Of a DNA stretch of 64,000 nt, positions 16,915-27,100 are shown one piece after another. The position numbers and the translations under genes are program-made. How positions within the stretch are numbered: the first letter of the stretch is position 1; the number at the start of each line of letters is the position of its first letter. The notes beneath the pieces were generated by a model. That model did not search any database. It saw nothing but the letters and a program-made list of their open reading frames with translations, and was not told the DNA's origin. This stretch comes from Pseudoalteromonas sp. MSK9-3 (GTDB taxonomy: Bacteria; Pseudomonadota; Gammaproteobacteria; Enterobacterales; Alteromonadaceae): the NCBI RefSeq assembly GCF_003590335.1, contig NZ_MIET01000032.1:124001-188000 (forward strand), read 5' to 3'.

Positions 16915-19177
16915 GTGGTTGCTGAGGATCAGCGCATGGCTGCTAGTGCTTATTGCCATAGCATGGTTTGGCGTTCGTTTTTCTTTATGGCTGCAATCAG
17001 CAGAACCTATGGCACAGCGCTCAGATAAAGAAACACGCTCTAACGTACACTGGTTACAGCAAGATAAGCCGCTAATTTATAATTTTTCTCCGTCGAGAAC
17101 CTATAATTTGCGCGTATTATCCAATGCGATTTTTGCTCAAAAAGTCGCGTTCGATAAGCCAATCAATTACGCCATAGAATATACCTTGTTCGACCAAAAT
17201 AATGTCGAACTCACCAGTAAAGTGTACCATCATGCATCTAAGCTAGCGCTAGATGCAGATCAGCAACAAGTTAAACAGATCATTGAAAATAAAGCGGCAC
17301 TATCAGTGTCTTCTGGGCAGTCTTTTTATATCAGTAGCGAGCAACTGACACATGCTAGCCGCATTGCATTACGTGTGATCCCAGAAGACCCAGCTTTAAA
17401 AGGCGTCGTTGTCAGGCTCCATGCCAAAACCCCCACAGATACCGAAGATATGAACAGAGCTTGGCTCAAGCTCCCTGTTGAATGGCGTGAGCGCACCATT
17501 GCGTATCACACCATAGGTGTCAATGCGATCACCACCCAAGAAATACACAATGCTGTTACCTTTGATTGGCTTAAACTGGCTCCTCAGGGAGTACCTGATA
17601 TAGATTTCAAAGCCGATACGTTATATGAAACATTACCCTATCATGTACTCACTTATGACTTTGGTGCACAACAACTCGACCTTGATAGCTTTTACACTGA
17701 TGACAGATTATCAGCGTCTTTTAGGGTCTATGAACCGGGTGATATTACGGCACGAATAATCGGCAATAGTGACGATGTGAGCATTACCTGGTACGACTTA
17801 AAACAACAACAAGCACCAAAATCGTTATCGTTTAGTAAACTCGCACTCGCGGATACATACCGGTTTTCAGATGTAGCACCCGGGCTCATCGTGATCACAT
17901 CAGCAACATCCGTGCAATCAAGTTGGTTTTTGGCCGATTCTACGCCCGTATCACCATTACACAGCTATTATTACCAAGTTGATGAAAGCCTATCTGCACA
18001 TTATCTCGTGACCCCAAATAGCGATGTTAATCTACAATTTAGAGGTGCACCAAACAGCCATGTTTCTGTTTCTTTATATAACAAAGATAAACAACTTATC
18101 ACCACCCACACAATACAACTTAAAGGCGAACACGCGTTATTTGACCGCGTAATAACCCCCGACACACTGCGAAATATTACAACCGATGCAGAGCGGTTTT
18201 ATTTACGTATACCAAAAGGCAGTGCATTTTTATCCATTCACAGCAAGCATGCTATAGGTGTAAAACTACAATCTCGAGATCAGCAATTTCATTATCAAGT
18301 TGCACTGTGTAACACGCTTTGCCAAATAGATTCGAGCATTTTTACCGAGGTAGGCGCTTGGTTCTCACAACAAGCAGAAAATGATTTTAGTTTCACAGAA
18401 CAGCAAAGGCTGTTAAATGTGCGCTTATTCGAGTCACCCCCAGAGACTGACATTGAACAAACGTATTACTATGGTACTGATCTCACAGCCATACTCCCCC
18501 GTTCCAATACGGCGTTAGTAAAAAGTGAGCCTAAATACTTTCAACCAGCTGAGCCACCAAAAGATTTTCATTTTTCAGCCATCACAAGCCTAAAAGACAT
18601 AATATTACCTGAGGCTTCTCTGTTAGCTAAATCTCGTCTGGTTATTATCTCTGACACGCCGCCTTTCTATAGTGAATACCCCCTTGAGCAACTCGCTCAA
18701 AACGTAAAAATCACAAGTCAGGCCATGAATGCGCAACTCTATACAAACCTTGGAAGCCATAGAGAATGGGCAAAGCAACGCCTATTTCGACTAAAAAAGG
18801 GAACCCCTCTCACGCTGCGCTTTAGTGAACGGCCCGAATCTGTGGTGATCAAAACCTATTTAGATAAAGCACAATCAGACCCAGTAACGATTAATACCAG
18901 TTTGCAGGGCATATTGTCGACCCAAGTCACCGATGAATATACCATTTTACAAAAGCGCTACGCGTTAATCGATGCGAATAAAGACTCAGGGTTTTTACTT
19001 CACCCTGCCCAAACCACACTTTTCAGCTATCCTTCAATGACAGTACCGATTAATAACGATTTAAAAGTATTAGAAAAATTAACGATACAAGCAGAACAAG
19101 ACATTTGGATCAGCGTATTAGAAGAAACAACAGAACAACAAAAACAAGCAAAATGGTGGTTATATGAAACCAATTAG
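16901..19177 (+). CDS. Inner-membrane-anchored periplasmic protein of PGA-like locus
   Basis: A 758-residue protein with one N-terminal membrane segment (about 6-28) after a short basic start, then a long beta-rich region, presumably periplasmic. A two-cysteine cluster (CNTLCQI) is near residue 472. I recognise no family. It overlaps capC by 14 bases and the next gene by 14, so it is translationally coupled to both. By position and topology it could be a periplasmic adaptor joining the CapBC synthase to the outer-membrane protein encoded downstream. That role is inference. Confidence 0.6.
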   Translation: MFYIKWLLRISAWLLVLIAIAWFGVRFSLWLQSAEPMAQRSDKETRSNVHWLQQDKPLIYNFSPSRTYNLRVLSNAIFAQKVAFDKPINYAIEYTLFDQNNVELTSKVYHHASKLALDADQQQVKQIIENKAALSVSSGQSFYISSEQLTHASRIALRVIPEDPALKGVVVRLHAKTPTDTEDMNRAWLKLPVEWRERTIAYHTIGVNAITTQEIHNAVTFDWLKLAPQGVPDIDFKADTLYETLPYHVLTYDFGAQQLDLDSFYTDDRLSASFRVYEPGDITARIIGNSDDVSITWYDLKQQQAPKSLSFSKLALADTYRFSDVAPGLIVITSATSVQSSWFLADSTPVSPLHSYYYQVDESLSAHYLVTPNSDVNLQFRGAPNSHVSVSLYNKDKQLITTHTIQLKGEHALFDRVITPDTLRNITTDAERFYLRIPKGSAFLSIHSKHAIGVKLQSRDQQFHYQVALCNTLCQIDSSIFTEVGAWFSQQAENDFSFTEQQRLLNVRLFESPPETDIEQTYYYGTDLTAILPRSNTALVKSEPKYFQPAEPPKDFHFSAITSLKDIILPEASLLAKSRLVIISDTPPFYSEYPLEQLAQNVKITSQAMNAQLYTNLGSHREWAKQRLFRLKKGTPLTLRFSERPESVVIKTYLDKAQSDPVTINTSLQGILSTQVTDEYTILQKRYALIDANKDSGFLLHPAQTTLFSYPSMTVPINNDLKVLEKLTIQAEQDIWISVLEETTEQQKQAKWWLYETN

Positions 19178-19916
19178 TCTTTACCTAATGAGTATTTTAT
19201 TCTCAAGCTGTGCATTTAGTCACTATACGCAACCACTGTATAAAGACATGCTCTCGTGGTTCAAAACGCCCACAGACATTGCTCCGTGGCAACTTCAGCA
19301 GTCAGGTCAACAATGGATATTGCGCGCTACCACAATGCAAGATGGCGGTGGGCATGTCTTTTTTAACCCATTAAACCAGCGCTGTATTGTCTCTGTGCCT
19401 CATAAATTTTACGACATGGGCACTTTACCCATTGGCCAATTCATTTACGATACGCTTTGCCAAGTCATGGTGAGTAATTCTCATCAACGCTATGTAAAAA
19501 GCCCTGATACTTACCCTATGGACTTCTCAAAGCGACCTTATAATATCCACAATGCCGCATTAATTGCGTATCAAACCCATAATATCAATGCAAAAGTGTT
19601 TCAAATCCATGGTTTCAGCAATAAAAAGCGCCGCACTAAACAGGGAAAAACCGCAGATGTTATTATCAGCCAAGGAAAAACCTCTAATTTAACTGGGCAA
19701 CAGCTTACTAGCTGTTTGAGTCAATTAGGCTTAACGACATTTTTATATGGCACATCAATAAAGGAACTCGGAGGTACCAAAAATATTGTCCATAAACTTG
19801 GTCTGCAGCCCCATTCATTTATCCATATAGAATTAAGCAAACCGACCCGAACACGGTTACGTCAAGAATCATCACTATTGAAAAAGTTTACGACATGTTT
19901 AAGCCGTATTATTTAA
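19164..19916 (+). CDS. Exported candidate metallohydrolase, PGA-hydrolase-like motifs
   Basis: A 250-residue protein with an N-terminal signal sequence (about 1-20; it includes SSCAFS, so a lipoprotein is possible, with Cys16). Three motifs recall zinc hydrolases of the phage poly-gamma-glutamate hydrolase (PghP)/M14-like group in order and spacing: VPHKFYDMGT (His80, Asp84), FQIHGFSN (His149) and IHIELSKP (Glu223). PghP has PHGGGIE, FHG and LEIS. The first motif differs in ligand spacing, so the match is suggestive only. A hydrolase in this locus would trim or release the polymer, or clear it from the periplasm. It overlaps both neighbours (14 and 22 bases). Confidence 0.5.
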   Translation: MKPISLYLMSILFSSCAFSHYTQPLYKDMLSWFKTPTDIAPWQLQQSGQQWILRATTMQDGGGHVFFNPLNQRCIVSVPHKFYDMGTLPIGQFIYDTLCQVMVSNSHQRYVKSPDTYPMDFSKRPYNIHNAALIAYQTHNINAKVFQIHGFSNKKRRTKQGKTADVIISQGKTSNLTGQQLTSCLSQLGLTTFLYGTSIKELGGTKNIVHKLGLQPHSFIHIELSKPTRTRLRQESSLLKKFTTCLSRII

Positions 19917-22900
19917 GCCTACTTGTTTTATTTTGGGCTCTGCAAGCGCACAGCTCTGCGACACCATTAAAAACTGCACCTATTTGGTTACAGCTACCAA
20001 ACGCGCAGCAACTTTCAACGCCTTCACAATACCTTAGGCTCAATGCGTACGCTCAGCAGGTTACATTGGTTAGCCAAGGTCAATGGCTTGATATACCCGC
20101 TAAGCTATTAAAAGCCGTTGAAGTGTGGCAAGGTCCGACGCGCTTGATGATGCGAAAAATGACCTTGCAAGAATTTACTTGCCATAAAGCACGCTGCCAA
20201 TTGCCTGTTATGCATACGGATCAACTCATCAAGTTTCGTAATCCCAGCGAAACACAGCATAAGTATCAAGTTTGGTTAGGCCAATACCATTCACATGCTT
20301 CTGCGTTTAGGCGCAGCCTTAAATTGCCACTGAACACCACCAGATTAACGCTTGCGCAAGATCATGAAACCTACTATCAGCTACCTCATAACGAGCGAGT
20401 TACCACGTATTTCTCTGAGGCAAAAAAATTAAAAGTCACGGTAAGAAAAGACCTTACCTCTTTAATAGACAATGGCAGTGTGAGCCTTTACATCAATCAG
20501 CACCCTGTCAGTATTATTAATATTGGTGATCAACAAGCCAATGAATATATACAGCACAAGGTCAGCACTGCCAATACCGACTACATTGCTGTACCAAAAG
20601 ACAGCTATTTGACGGTAAAAAGTCATGGTCCTACACTGATAAAATTAGAGCAAATGCACCGAGGAATTAACGATACATCTGCCGCACAAAAATACCATGA
20701 GCGTGTGTTTAACCCATACTGGATCAATAACCTCAACGAGACGCTATCGCATGTTTATATAGATGCTCAATTTGATGATTTTTTGAATTTTAATTTTGCC
20801 AAAGCGAACCCTATTGAAAAAAGGCGTCACCAAGACTTGCTTGGGACCATCAGCACGAAAAAGTTTATATGGCCTAAAACCCACACTTCGACAGTAAAAA
20901 CACACTCTGTTGTGAAGCCAGTCACTGTAAAACAAGCACCAAGAAAAGTACTTAACCGTTTATATTCGAGCACATTGAAACAAGATGCATTGATACACAC
21001 GCTCAATGAAACACTGACTTTTGATTGGGCAAATTTGAACCGAGTGAGAAATTATATCACTCTGTTAGCTCGAACTTCTGAAGATACGCGATTAACAGCC
21101 ATCACCCCCGAGCAGCAATTTACCGTGCAGCTAACAGCGAACCAACACTTTACTAAAATTACGCTACCACTTGCGTTTAATATAAATACCATACGTTTTG
21201 TAACGGATAATAAAACCATTGAACTGGCTGTACAGGTTGATGACCTATTACCCTTGCCCAATAACGAATTACTTTATGTACAAAAAGGCACCTTACAAGA
21301 AAAAGTTCCCGCATTATATGCACACTTAAATACCTTAAACCAACGTACTGCCAATGCGTACCTCAATAGCATCACGCCTTACATAGAAGGCAGTCCGAGC
21401 CTATCACTGACGAGTGACTCACAACTCAACCACGTAAATGAGCATCGCCTGCTCGGCAATGCATTACAGTATTTGAACAGCAATCCTGTTGAAGCCCTGC
21501 CTATTCTTAAACAACTGGTGTCGAGCCCTAATTTTGCCGTTAAGAAAAATGCTTGGCAGCTAAGAGTCAAAGCATTAGAACGCTTAAATCAGCAGCGCCT
21601 AGCGCAAAGCTATTTAGAGGGTTTATTACAATCTTTTGACCCTCGTTTGAGAGTATTTGCAGCTACACAATTAATAACGCTTTATCAAAACAATAATAAT
21701 AGCTACCAACTTCAAGGGCTCTGCGCAGTATTTATCGCTGAGCTAGCGCAGTGCACCACAATTTCTGAGCAGCAATTTTTGTTACAGCAAAAATATTTAG
21801 CTGCATTATGGTCAGTACACGACTCACAAGGTGTTTTGTCGTTAGACCCAACCCCGCTGCAAGTCAGCAATTACCGCAGCTTAACGGATCCACAGCCGCA
21901 ACAAAAAGACCATTATCAAATCACACACTTTGGGACCGATAACGTTCTGGGTGAAACCAGCCAATATAAAGCCTTTTCCGTTTCAAAAGGAAAAGGCGTC
22001 ACATTAAAAGCCACCAGCGATATCAAATTGCAATTTAGAGCCAGAGCTCTTTGGCAAGAATCTGCGACAAGTGGCACACAGTGGTTGCATATCGATACTC
22101 GGACAAAACAGGCTATCATGCCGCTGTATTCAGACATCGCCTCAACAGCCCAAATACCGACACTCAGCGCTCGTCTCTCAGTTGCCAGTGAGGGTATTAT
22201 TAACCTAAAGAAAGGGCAAACCATCTACATACATAGTGATTCTGATAGCTTTGTGAGTATTAGAGCATTACACAAAAGCCAGACAGACACACCACAACCA
22301 CACACGGACGCCGTCGACTTTTTATTTTCTACACCATTTAATGAACTCATTAATACCCCCTCTATTTCGTTACAAACACTACTCACCAATGTACTGTGGC
22401 GCTTAGAGAATGAACACTTACTTGAGCATGAATTCATTGCACTCTTTGCTAGAATGGCGAATGAAAAGTTACCCGCGGACCTCGCCACGCTGATGAGCCG
22501 CGTAGAGCATTTTGGTCATTGGCAAGCGAGTAAAGATTACAGTGATTATGCTGGGACCCAATTAGTAGATTCTGACGCTATTTTGAAACGCAGTTTGGCC
22601 GAACAGATTAGCCGCCACTCAAGTAAAAACATCCAACTTGATGGCGTATTATTACGCGCGAACCATACTCTACACCTTGATGTAAGCGAACTTCACGCTT
22701 TGCCAATTAAACTCAAATTTACGTTTGCACCAACAGAGCTGCAACCCAATCAGTATGCCAATGTGTTGATCGAAGTGGCAAACCAACACGTCGTTTGGCC
22801 CGTGACCCCCCATAGCCCCGTGGAGTATGCATTAACAGAAGATCAAAGAGCGCACTCTCACATTAGTTTAAATTGGATAAACCCTTATGTGTCTCAGTTG

Positions 22901-24178
22901 CTCAATGTCAGCATCATGGTGTTTCAGCAAGGCCAATGGCAAAACATTGACCTTGATACTAAACAGTTATTTTATTTTGCGACACAACAGCAACCCACGG
23001 TAATGCAATTACAAAAAGACCAAGTATTAAAAATTGAAACTATTAATGAAATGCAGCGTGCTGAGCAAGTCATTTTTCACCCGGCTGGAAAGTTAGTTTT
23101 ACCAAGCTCGCACTCAAAACTGTCACGCGTATTTAGTTGGCAACTTAAACCAAATACCCACAAACTCTCAGTGTCACCACCCGTTACGCCTCTTATTGCC
23201 CAGCAGCCAAAGTTAATACAACAACCGATGGCACAAACGTTTATAGACAATACGTTGGCTATGGATGGCAACTTAACCCACATAGAAGGGTTTATGCGCT
23301 ATGGTCGCTCAGGTATATTCGAAACCAGCGAGCCCTTACCAGCGAACCATAGCTTAGACTTTGGTATTCGCTTGCGTAATAACAATAAGCAGCATTGGTA
23401 TCGAATTGAGGCGGCTTATTCATTAAATAACCACAATTACGACACCTATGCAGTCAACGCCATTCACAATTGGCAAGACAACAATAGCCATTGGTTTACT
23501 GAAGCTGCTTTGTTTAATCGTTGGCAAGATAGTAGTGCCCTATCACAAAGCCAATATGCAGGCTTAGCACGTTTTCGTATCGGAGAGAGTTGGCGTAATG
23601 ATAAAAGTCATCGGCATCAATGGTGGTGGCAACCATTTTATTATTACACCAGTGTCAGTACACAAGAGTACCTTGATGATTTAAAAATCAATCCCAGTAT
23701 TTTTGGGTTCTACCGTCAAGATCATATGCATGGCTGGCAAGCTGAATATGAATATAGATATCAACCTTGGGTCGATAACCAAGTGAGCTTAGGTATGGGA
23801 GGAATTGCTAACCAAGATTGGCAATCATTTGATAATGTCTATTTTAACGCAACGGTTGATCAGTACTATCAAGGCCAAATATTCAGCGCTCAGCTACAGA
23901 GTATATACAAGTTCGAAGATGAGAATCGGCCTAATGACACTTGGCAGTATTTAACCCAATTAAGCTGGCAAACACTGTATGACTTTAGTGACAACACTGC
24001 GGGGTGGGTTAAGCTCAGTTGGACTCAAGACTGGTTTAATAATCAACATGCCATTGGTTTTGAAGTCAACTTAGGCAATTTACAAAATACCGGCTTTGCG
24101 CCATTTGCACACGACGAGATTTTATTTAAGTCACTCCAGCTTTCACACTTTGCTGAACAAGATATTTATGGCCACTGA
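19895..24178 (+). CDS. Large exported protein, candidate outer-membrane exporter
   Basis: A 1427-residue protein with a signal peptide (about 1-23). It has a beta-rich N-terminal part (to about 460), a helical repeat region resembling TPR units (about 470-660, e.g. NALQYLNSNPVEALPILKQL), a second beta-rich region, and a C-terminal region from about residue 1140 made of alternating aromatic strands (HSLDFGIRLR, YAGLARFRIG, WQAEYEYRYQPW, HAIGFEVNLGN). This end looks like an outer-membrane barrel such as those of NfrA/BcsC-type proteins. TPR-plus-barrel is the layout of exopolysaccharide exporters BcsC and PgaA, hence the proposed export role. No family assignment is certain. It ends 11 bases inside capB. 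Confidence 0.55.
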   Translation: MFKPYYLSLLVLFWALQAHSSATPLKTAPIWLQLPNAQQLSTPSQYLRLNAYAQQVTLVSQGQWLDIPAKLLKAVEVWQGPTRLMMRKMTLQEFTCHKARCQLPVMHTDQLIKFRNPSETQHKYQVWLGQYHSHASAFRRSLKLPLNTTRLTLAQDHETYYQLPHNERVTTYFSEAKKLKVTVRKDLTSLIDNGSVSLYINQHPVSIINIGDQQANEYIQHKVSTANTDYIAVPKDSYLTVKSHGPTLIKLEQMHRGINDTSAAQKYHERVFNPYWINNLNETLSHVYIDAQFDDFLNFNFAKANPIEKRRHQDLLGTISTKKFIWPKTHTSTVKTHSVVKPVTVKQAPRKVLNRLYSSTLKQDALIHTLNETLTFDWANLNRVRNYITLLARTSEDTRLTAITPEQQFTVQLTANQHFTKITLPLAFNINTIRFVTDNKTIELAVQVDDLLPLPNNELLYVQKGTLQEKVPALYAHLNTLNQRTANAYLNSITPYIEGSPSLSLTSDSQLNHVNEHRLLGNALQYLNSNPVEALPILKQLVSSPNFAVKKNAWQLRVKALERLNQQRLAQSYLEGLLQSFDPRLRVFAATQLITLYQNNNNSYQLQGLCAVFIAELAQCTTISEQQFLLQQKYLAALWSVHDSQGVLSLDPTPLQVSNYRSLTDPQPQQKDHYQITHFGTDNVLGETSQYKAFSVSKGKGVTLKATSDIKLQFRARALWQESATSGTQWLHIDTRTKQAIMPLYSDIASTAQIPTLSARLSVASEGIINLKKGQTIYIHSDSDSFVSIRALHKSQTDTPQPHTDAVDFLFSTPFNELINTPSISLQTLLTNVLWRLENEHLLEHEFIALFARMANEKLPADLATLMSRVEHFGHWQASKDYSDYAGTQLVDSDAILKRSLAEQISRHSSKNIQLDGVLLRANHTLHLDVSELHALPIKLKFTFAPTELQPNQYANVLIEVANQHVVWPVTPHSPVEYALTEDQRAHSHISLNWINPYVSQLLNVSIMVFQQGQWQNIDLDTKQLFYFATQQQPTVMQLQKDQVLKIETINEMQRAEQVIFHPAGKLVLPSSHSKLSRVFSWQLKPNTHKLSVSPPVTPLIAQQPKLIQQPMAQTFIDNTLAMDGNLTHIEGFMRYGRSGIFETSEPLPANHSLDFGIRLRNNNKQHWYRIEAAYSLNNHNYDTYAVNAIHNWQDNNSHWFTEAALFNRWQDSSALSQSQYAGLARFRIGESWRNDKSHRHQWWWQPFYYYTSVSTQEYLDDLKINPSIFGFYRQDHMHGWQAEYEYRYQPWVDNQVSLGMGGIANQDWQSFDNVYFNATVDQYYQGQIFSAQLQSIYKFEDENRPNDTWQYLTQLSWQTLYDFSDNTAGWVKLSWTQDWFNNQHAIGFEVNLGNLQNTGFAPFAHDEILFKSLQLSHFAEQDIYGH

Positions 24179-27100
24179 AAAATTACAACAACACCTTGAA
24201 ACCTTACTCTTTGCTGATACTGAAAAGTTTTGGTTAAACTTGTACCATCACAAGTATCAAACTTTGGTAGATGAATTGGCCAATTGGGAGCTGATCAAAC
24301 ACAAACCAGAGGCTGAACACCAAATTGACTGGTTACAACTGCAAACTATTGCTTTTTTACGTCATAAAATTGAACAGCTCCATGTCAGTTTACAAAGCCT
24401 TGAAGCAGGATATAAAAACTTCATAGAACGGTTAGCAAAAGCAGATTTCGATGCCGAAAAAGAACTTCATGTCCTCAACTACGCAGAAGAGCTCGGTGCC
24501 ACAGCAGAACAACTAAAAGCAGATAAAGCCGCGTTTTCTCGCTGGTTTGATGAAGGCGCAGTGATTAGTCGCTATCAAAGCCAGGTGGCAGACATTGAGC
24601 AAAGCCTAAAATTTTTGATCTCAAAGCTGGGGGCTATTACAAAGCGATATCTAAAAAGCAACGAGGCATTATTAACCCAAACTTGGGAAAAACTTGATTT
24701 ACAACCCTTCTTTTTACGGCTGCTAGAAGCCAGCCCGAATGCGCATGTTCGCCATGGCATGATCAGAGCATTAGTAAATCAAGTCGCTTTAATTCACGAA
24801 TGCAACGTTGATCCAGAGTTAGACTCTGAACTTATAGCAAAGCTCATTGAACAACTTGAAAATACAAATACGCCCTACCTAGCCACCATTGATATTTTAG
24901 AGATCTTAATTCACCAAAGACCGACTTTTATTCGCAGTCATATGTGGGCGTTGCTCGATGAGTCGGTTAATAGTTACCCCCATCAAGCAAAAGACAATGA
25001 CCAACTTTTCATTCTCAGTGCAATACCCAAAGTGCTATGTCGTCAAAGCATACTGAGTGTGCAAGATGAGCGTTTAATCATTCAATGCGCTCAGCATCCG
25101 TACCCGCGAGTACGCCAAGCGCTCATTGAACAAATCAATCATTTCTCAGACCAATTAGCTAAAAACCTGTTACAAACGCGCTTTGTTGAAGAAAGCTGCG
25201 ATGCTGTGAGGTTTACCATCATTAAGCAGCTCTCTGCAGCACGCTTTTGTGAAGGTTTTCTGTCTTTTGAACTTTGGTGCAAAGTGATTGATGGCCCAGA
25301 TAGTATGGCTATTAAACGTATTGCGTTGGAACAAAGCGCCCGCATCATGCTGAATATGCAATTAGAGAGTGATGAACCGGATACAATTTTTCACCAATTT
25401 ATAGAACAGCTCAATACCGCACTCTTAGCATCGCACGATATTGCCATTAAACGTTCTATTACACGCACAAGAGAGCAACTCTCGAGCTTTTACCAACAAA
25501 CACTCATCGCAGAACTAGATACACAAATTGCGGCTGGAGTGGCGATTAAATTCCCCACAGATACACCGCATGAAGCATTGGGCAGAGCTCTGAGCTACCG
25601 AGCACAGCAGCAACATGCCTTTAACGGCAAAACCCGTGGTAATTCATGGTCGATTCGTATCGGATATAGAATGGGGCGACGGGTTTGGCGTGTTTGGCAT
25701 GAGTTTTTTCATCCTAGTACAGACAAAAGGCAAAGCTTCAGTCATGTGCTAGCCAAAAAGCCGAATGCCGAATTACATGTGCCAAGCTGTACCGTAGCAG
25801 AAATCAGCGAGACCAATGTACCGGGCGAACCTCTTTATCATTTATCTGAGCTTAGCGCGCGACCACATTTACCATTACTCGACTATTTACTGTCTATTTT
25901 AAGCCAAGACAACCTGACAGCCCCAGCAAAGAGCTACACGCCAGATGGCTTTTTAGAAATATCAAAACCCACCTCATTGTGGCAACGTGCCAAAGCTTAC
26001 TGGTACCTCTCTTATCACTTTAAAACCTTAGACAAGCTCAGAAAAGGGAATGAATTAGAACAACAACGCTTTATTGAGCACCTCAATACCCTCGGCTTCA
26101 CTTTAACATTTAAAGCATATGGCAGTTTAGCTGGTGCGAGTTTTCCTGTTGAACCCGGAATTAAAAAGCTATTCGAACGACTCACTTTATCAGCCCCGTT
26201 ACTCAATATTTGGCTTAGCTTTAAAGAATATCTGTACTCGATTTATCAAAATACACTCTCTCAACTGGTGTTCTTTGTGGTTGGCTTTATTGGGTATTTT
26301 TGGGGGCGGCATATTTTTATTAGTCGTAAAATAATGAACAATCGTAAACATATCCCTGTCAGCATTGGTGGCTGGGGCACCCGTGGAAAGTCAGGCACCG
26401 AACGTTTAAAAGCGGCACTATTTAGTAGCCTTGCACTGCGAGTTATTACCAAAACAACCGGCTGCGAGGCCATGATGATTTATTCAAAAAGCTCTGGTGA
26501 GCAATGTGAGATCCCACTATTTAGGCCTTTTGATAAAGCCAGTATATGGGAGCAAAGCGATGTCCTCGCGTTTGCAACCTCAGTAAAAGCAGATGTGTTT
26601 TTATGGGAATGTATGGGATTAACACCCAGATATGTGAAAATTTTGCGCCGCTGGATGCAAGACAACTTTGCGACCATCACCAACGCTTACCCAGATCACG
26701 AAGACATACTCGGCCCAACAGGCATTGATGTGGCACGTGAGATGTCTGCATTTATTGGCGAAAATACGCAGGTGTTTACGTCTGAGCAAACCATGATGCC
26801 CATACTCAATGAAGCGGCGGCAAAAAATGACACCACATTAATTCAAGTACATTGGGGCGATGGCTTTCAAATTACCCCCGATATACGGGCGCTTTATCCA
26901 TATGATGAGCACCCTGACAATATAGCGCTGGTGGTAAAAATGGCACAATATATTGGCATTGAAAAAGACTTTGTTTTTAAAGAGACAGCTGAGCGTATTG
27001 TTCCAGATATTGGCGTATTACAACATTTTGATGCCGCACCAATTGGCACGATAAAACAATCTTTCGTTAACAGTATGTCAGCCAATGAGCGCTTGGCCAC

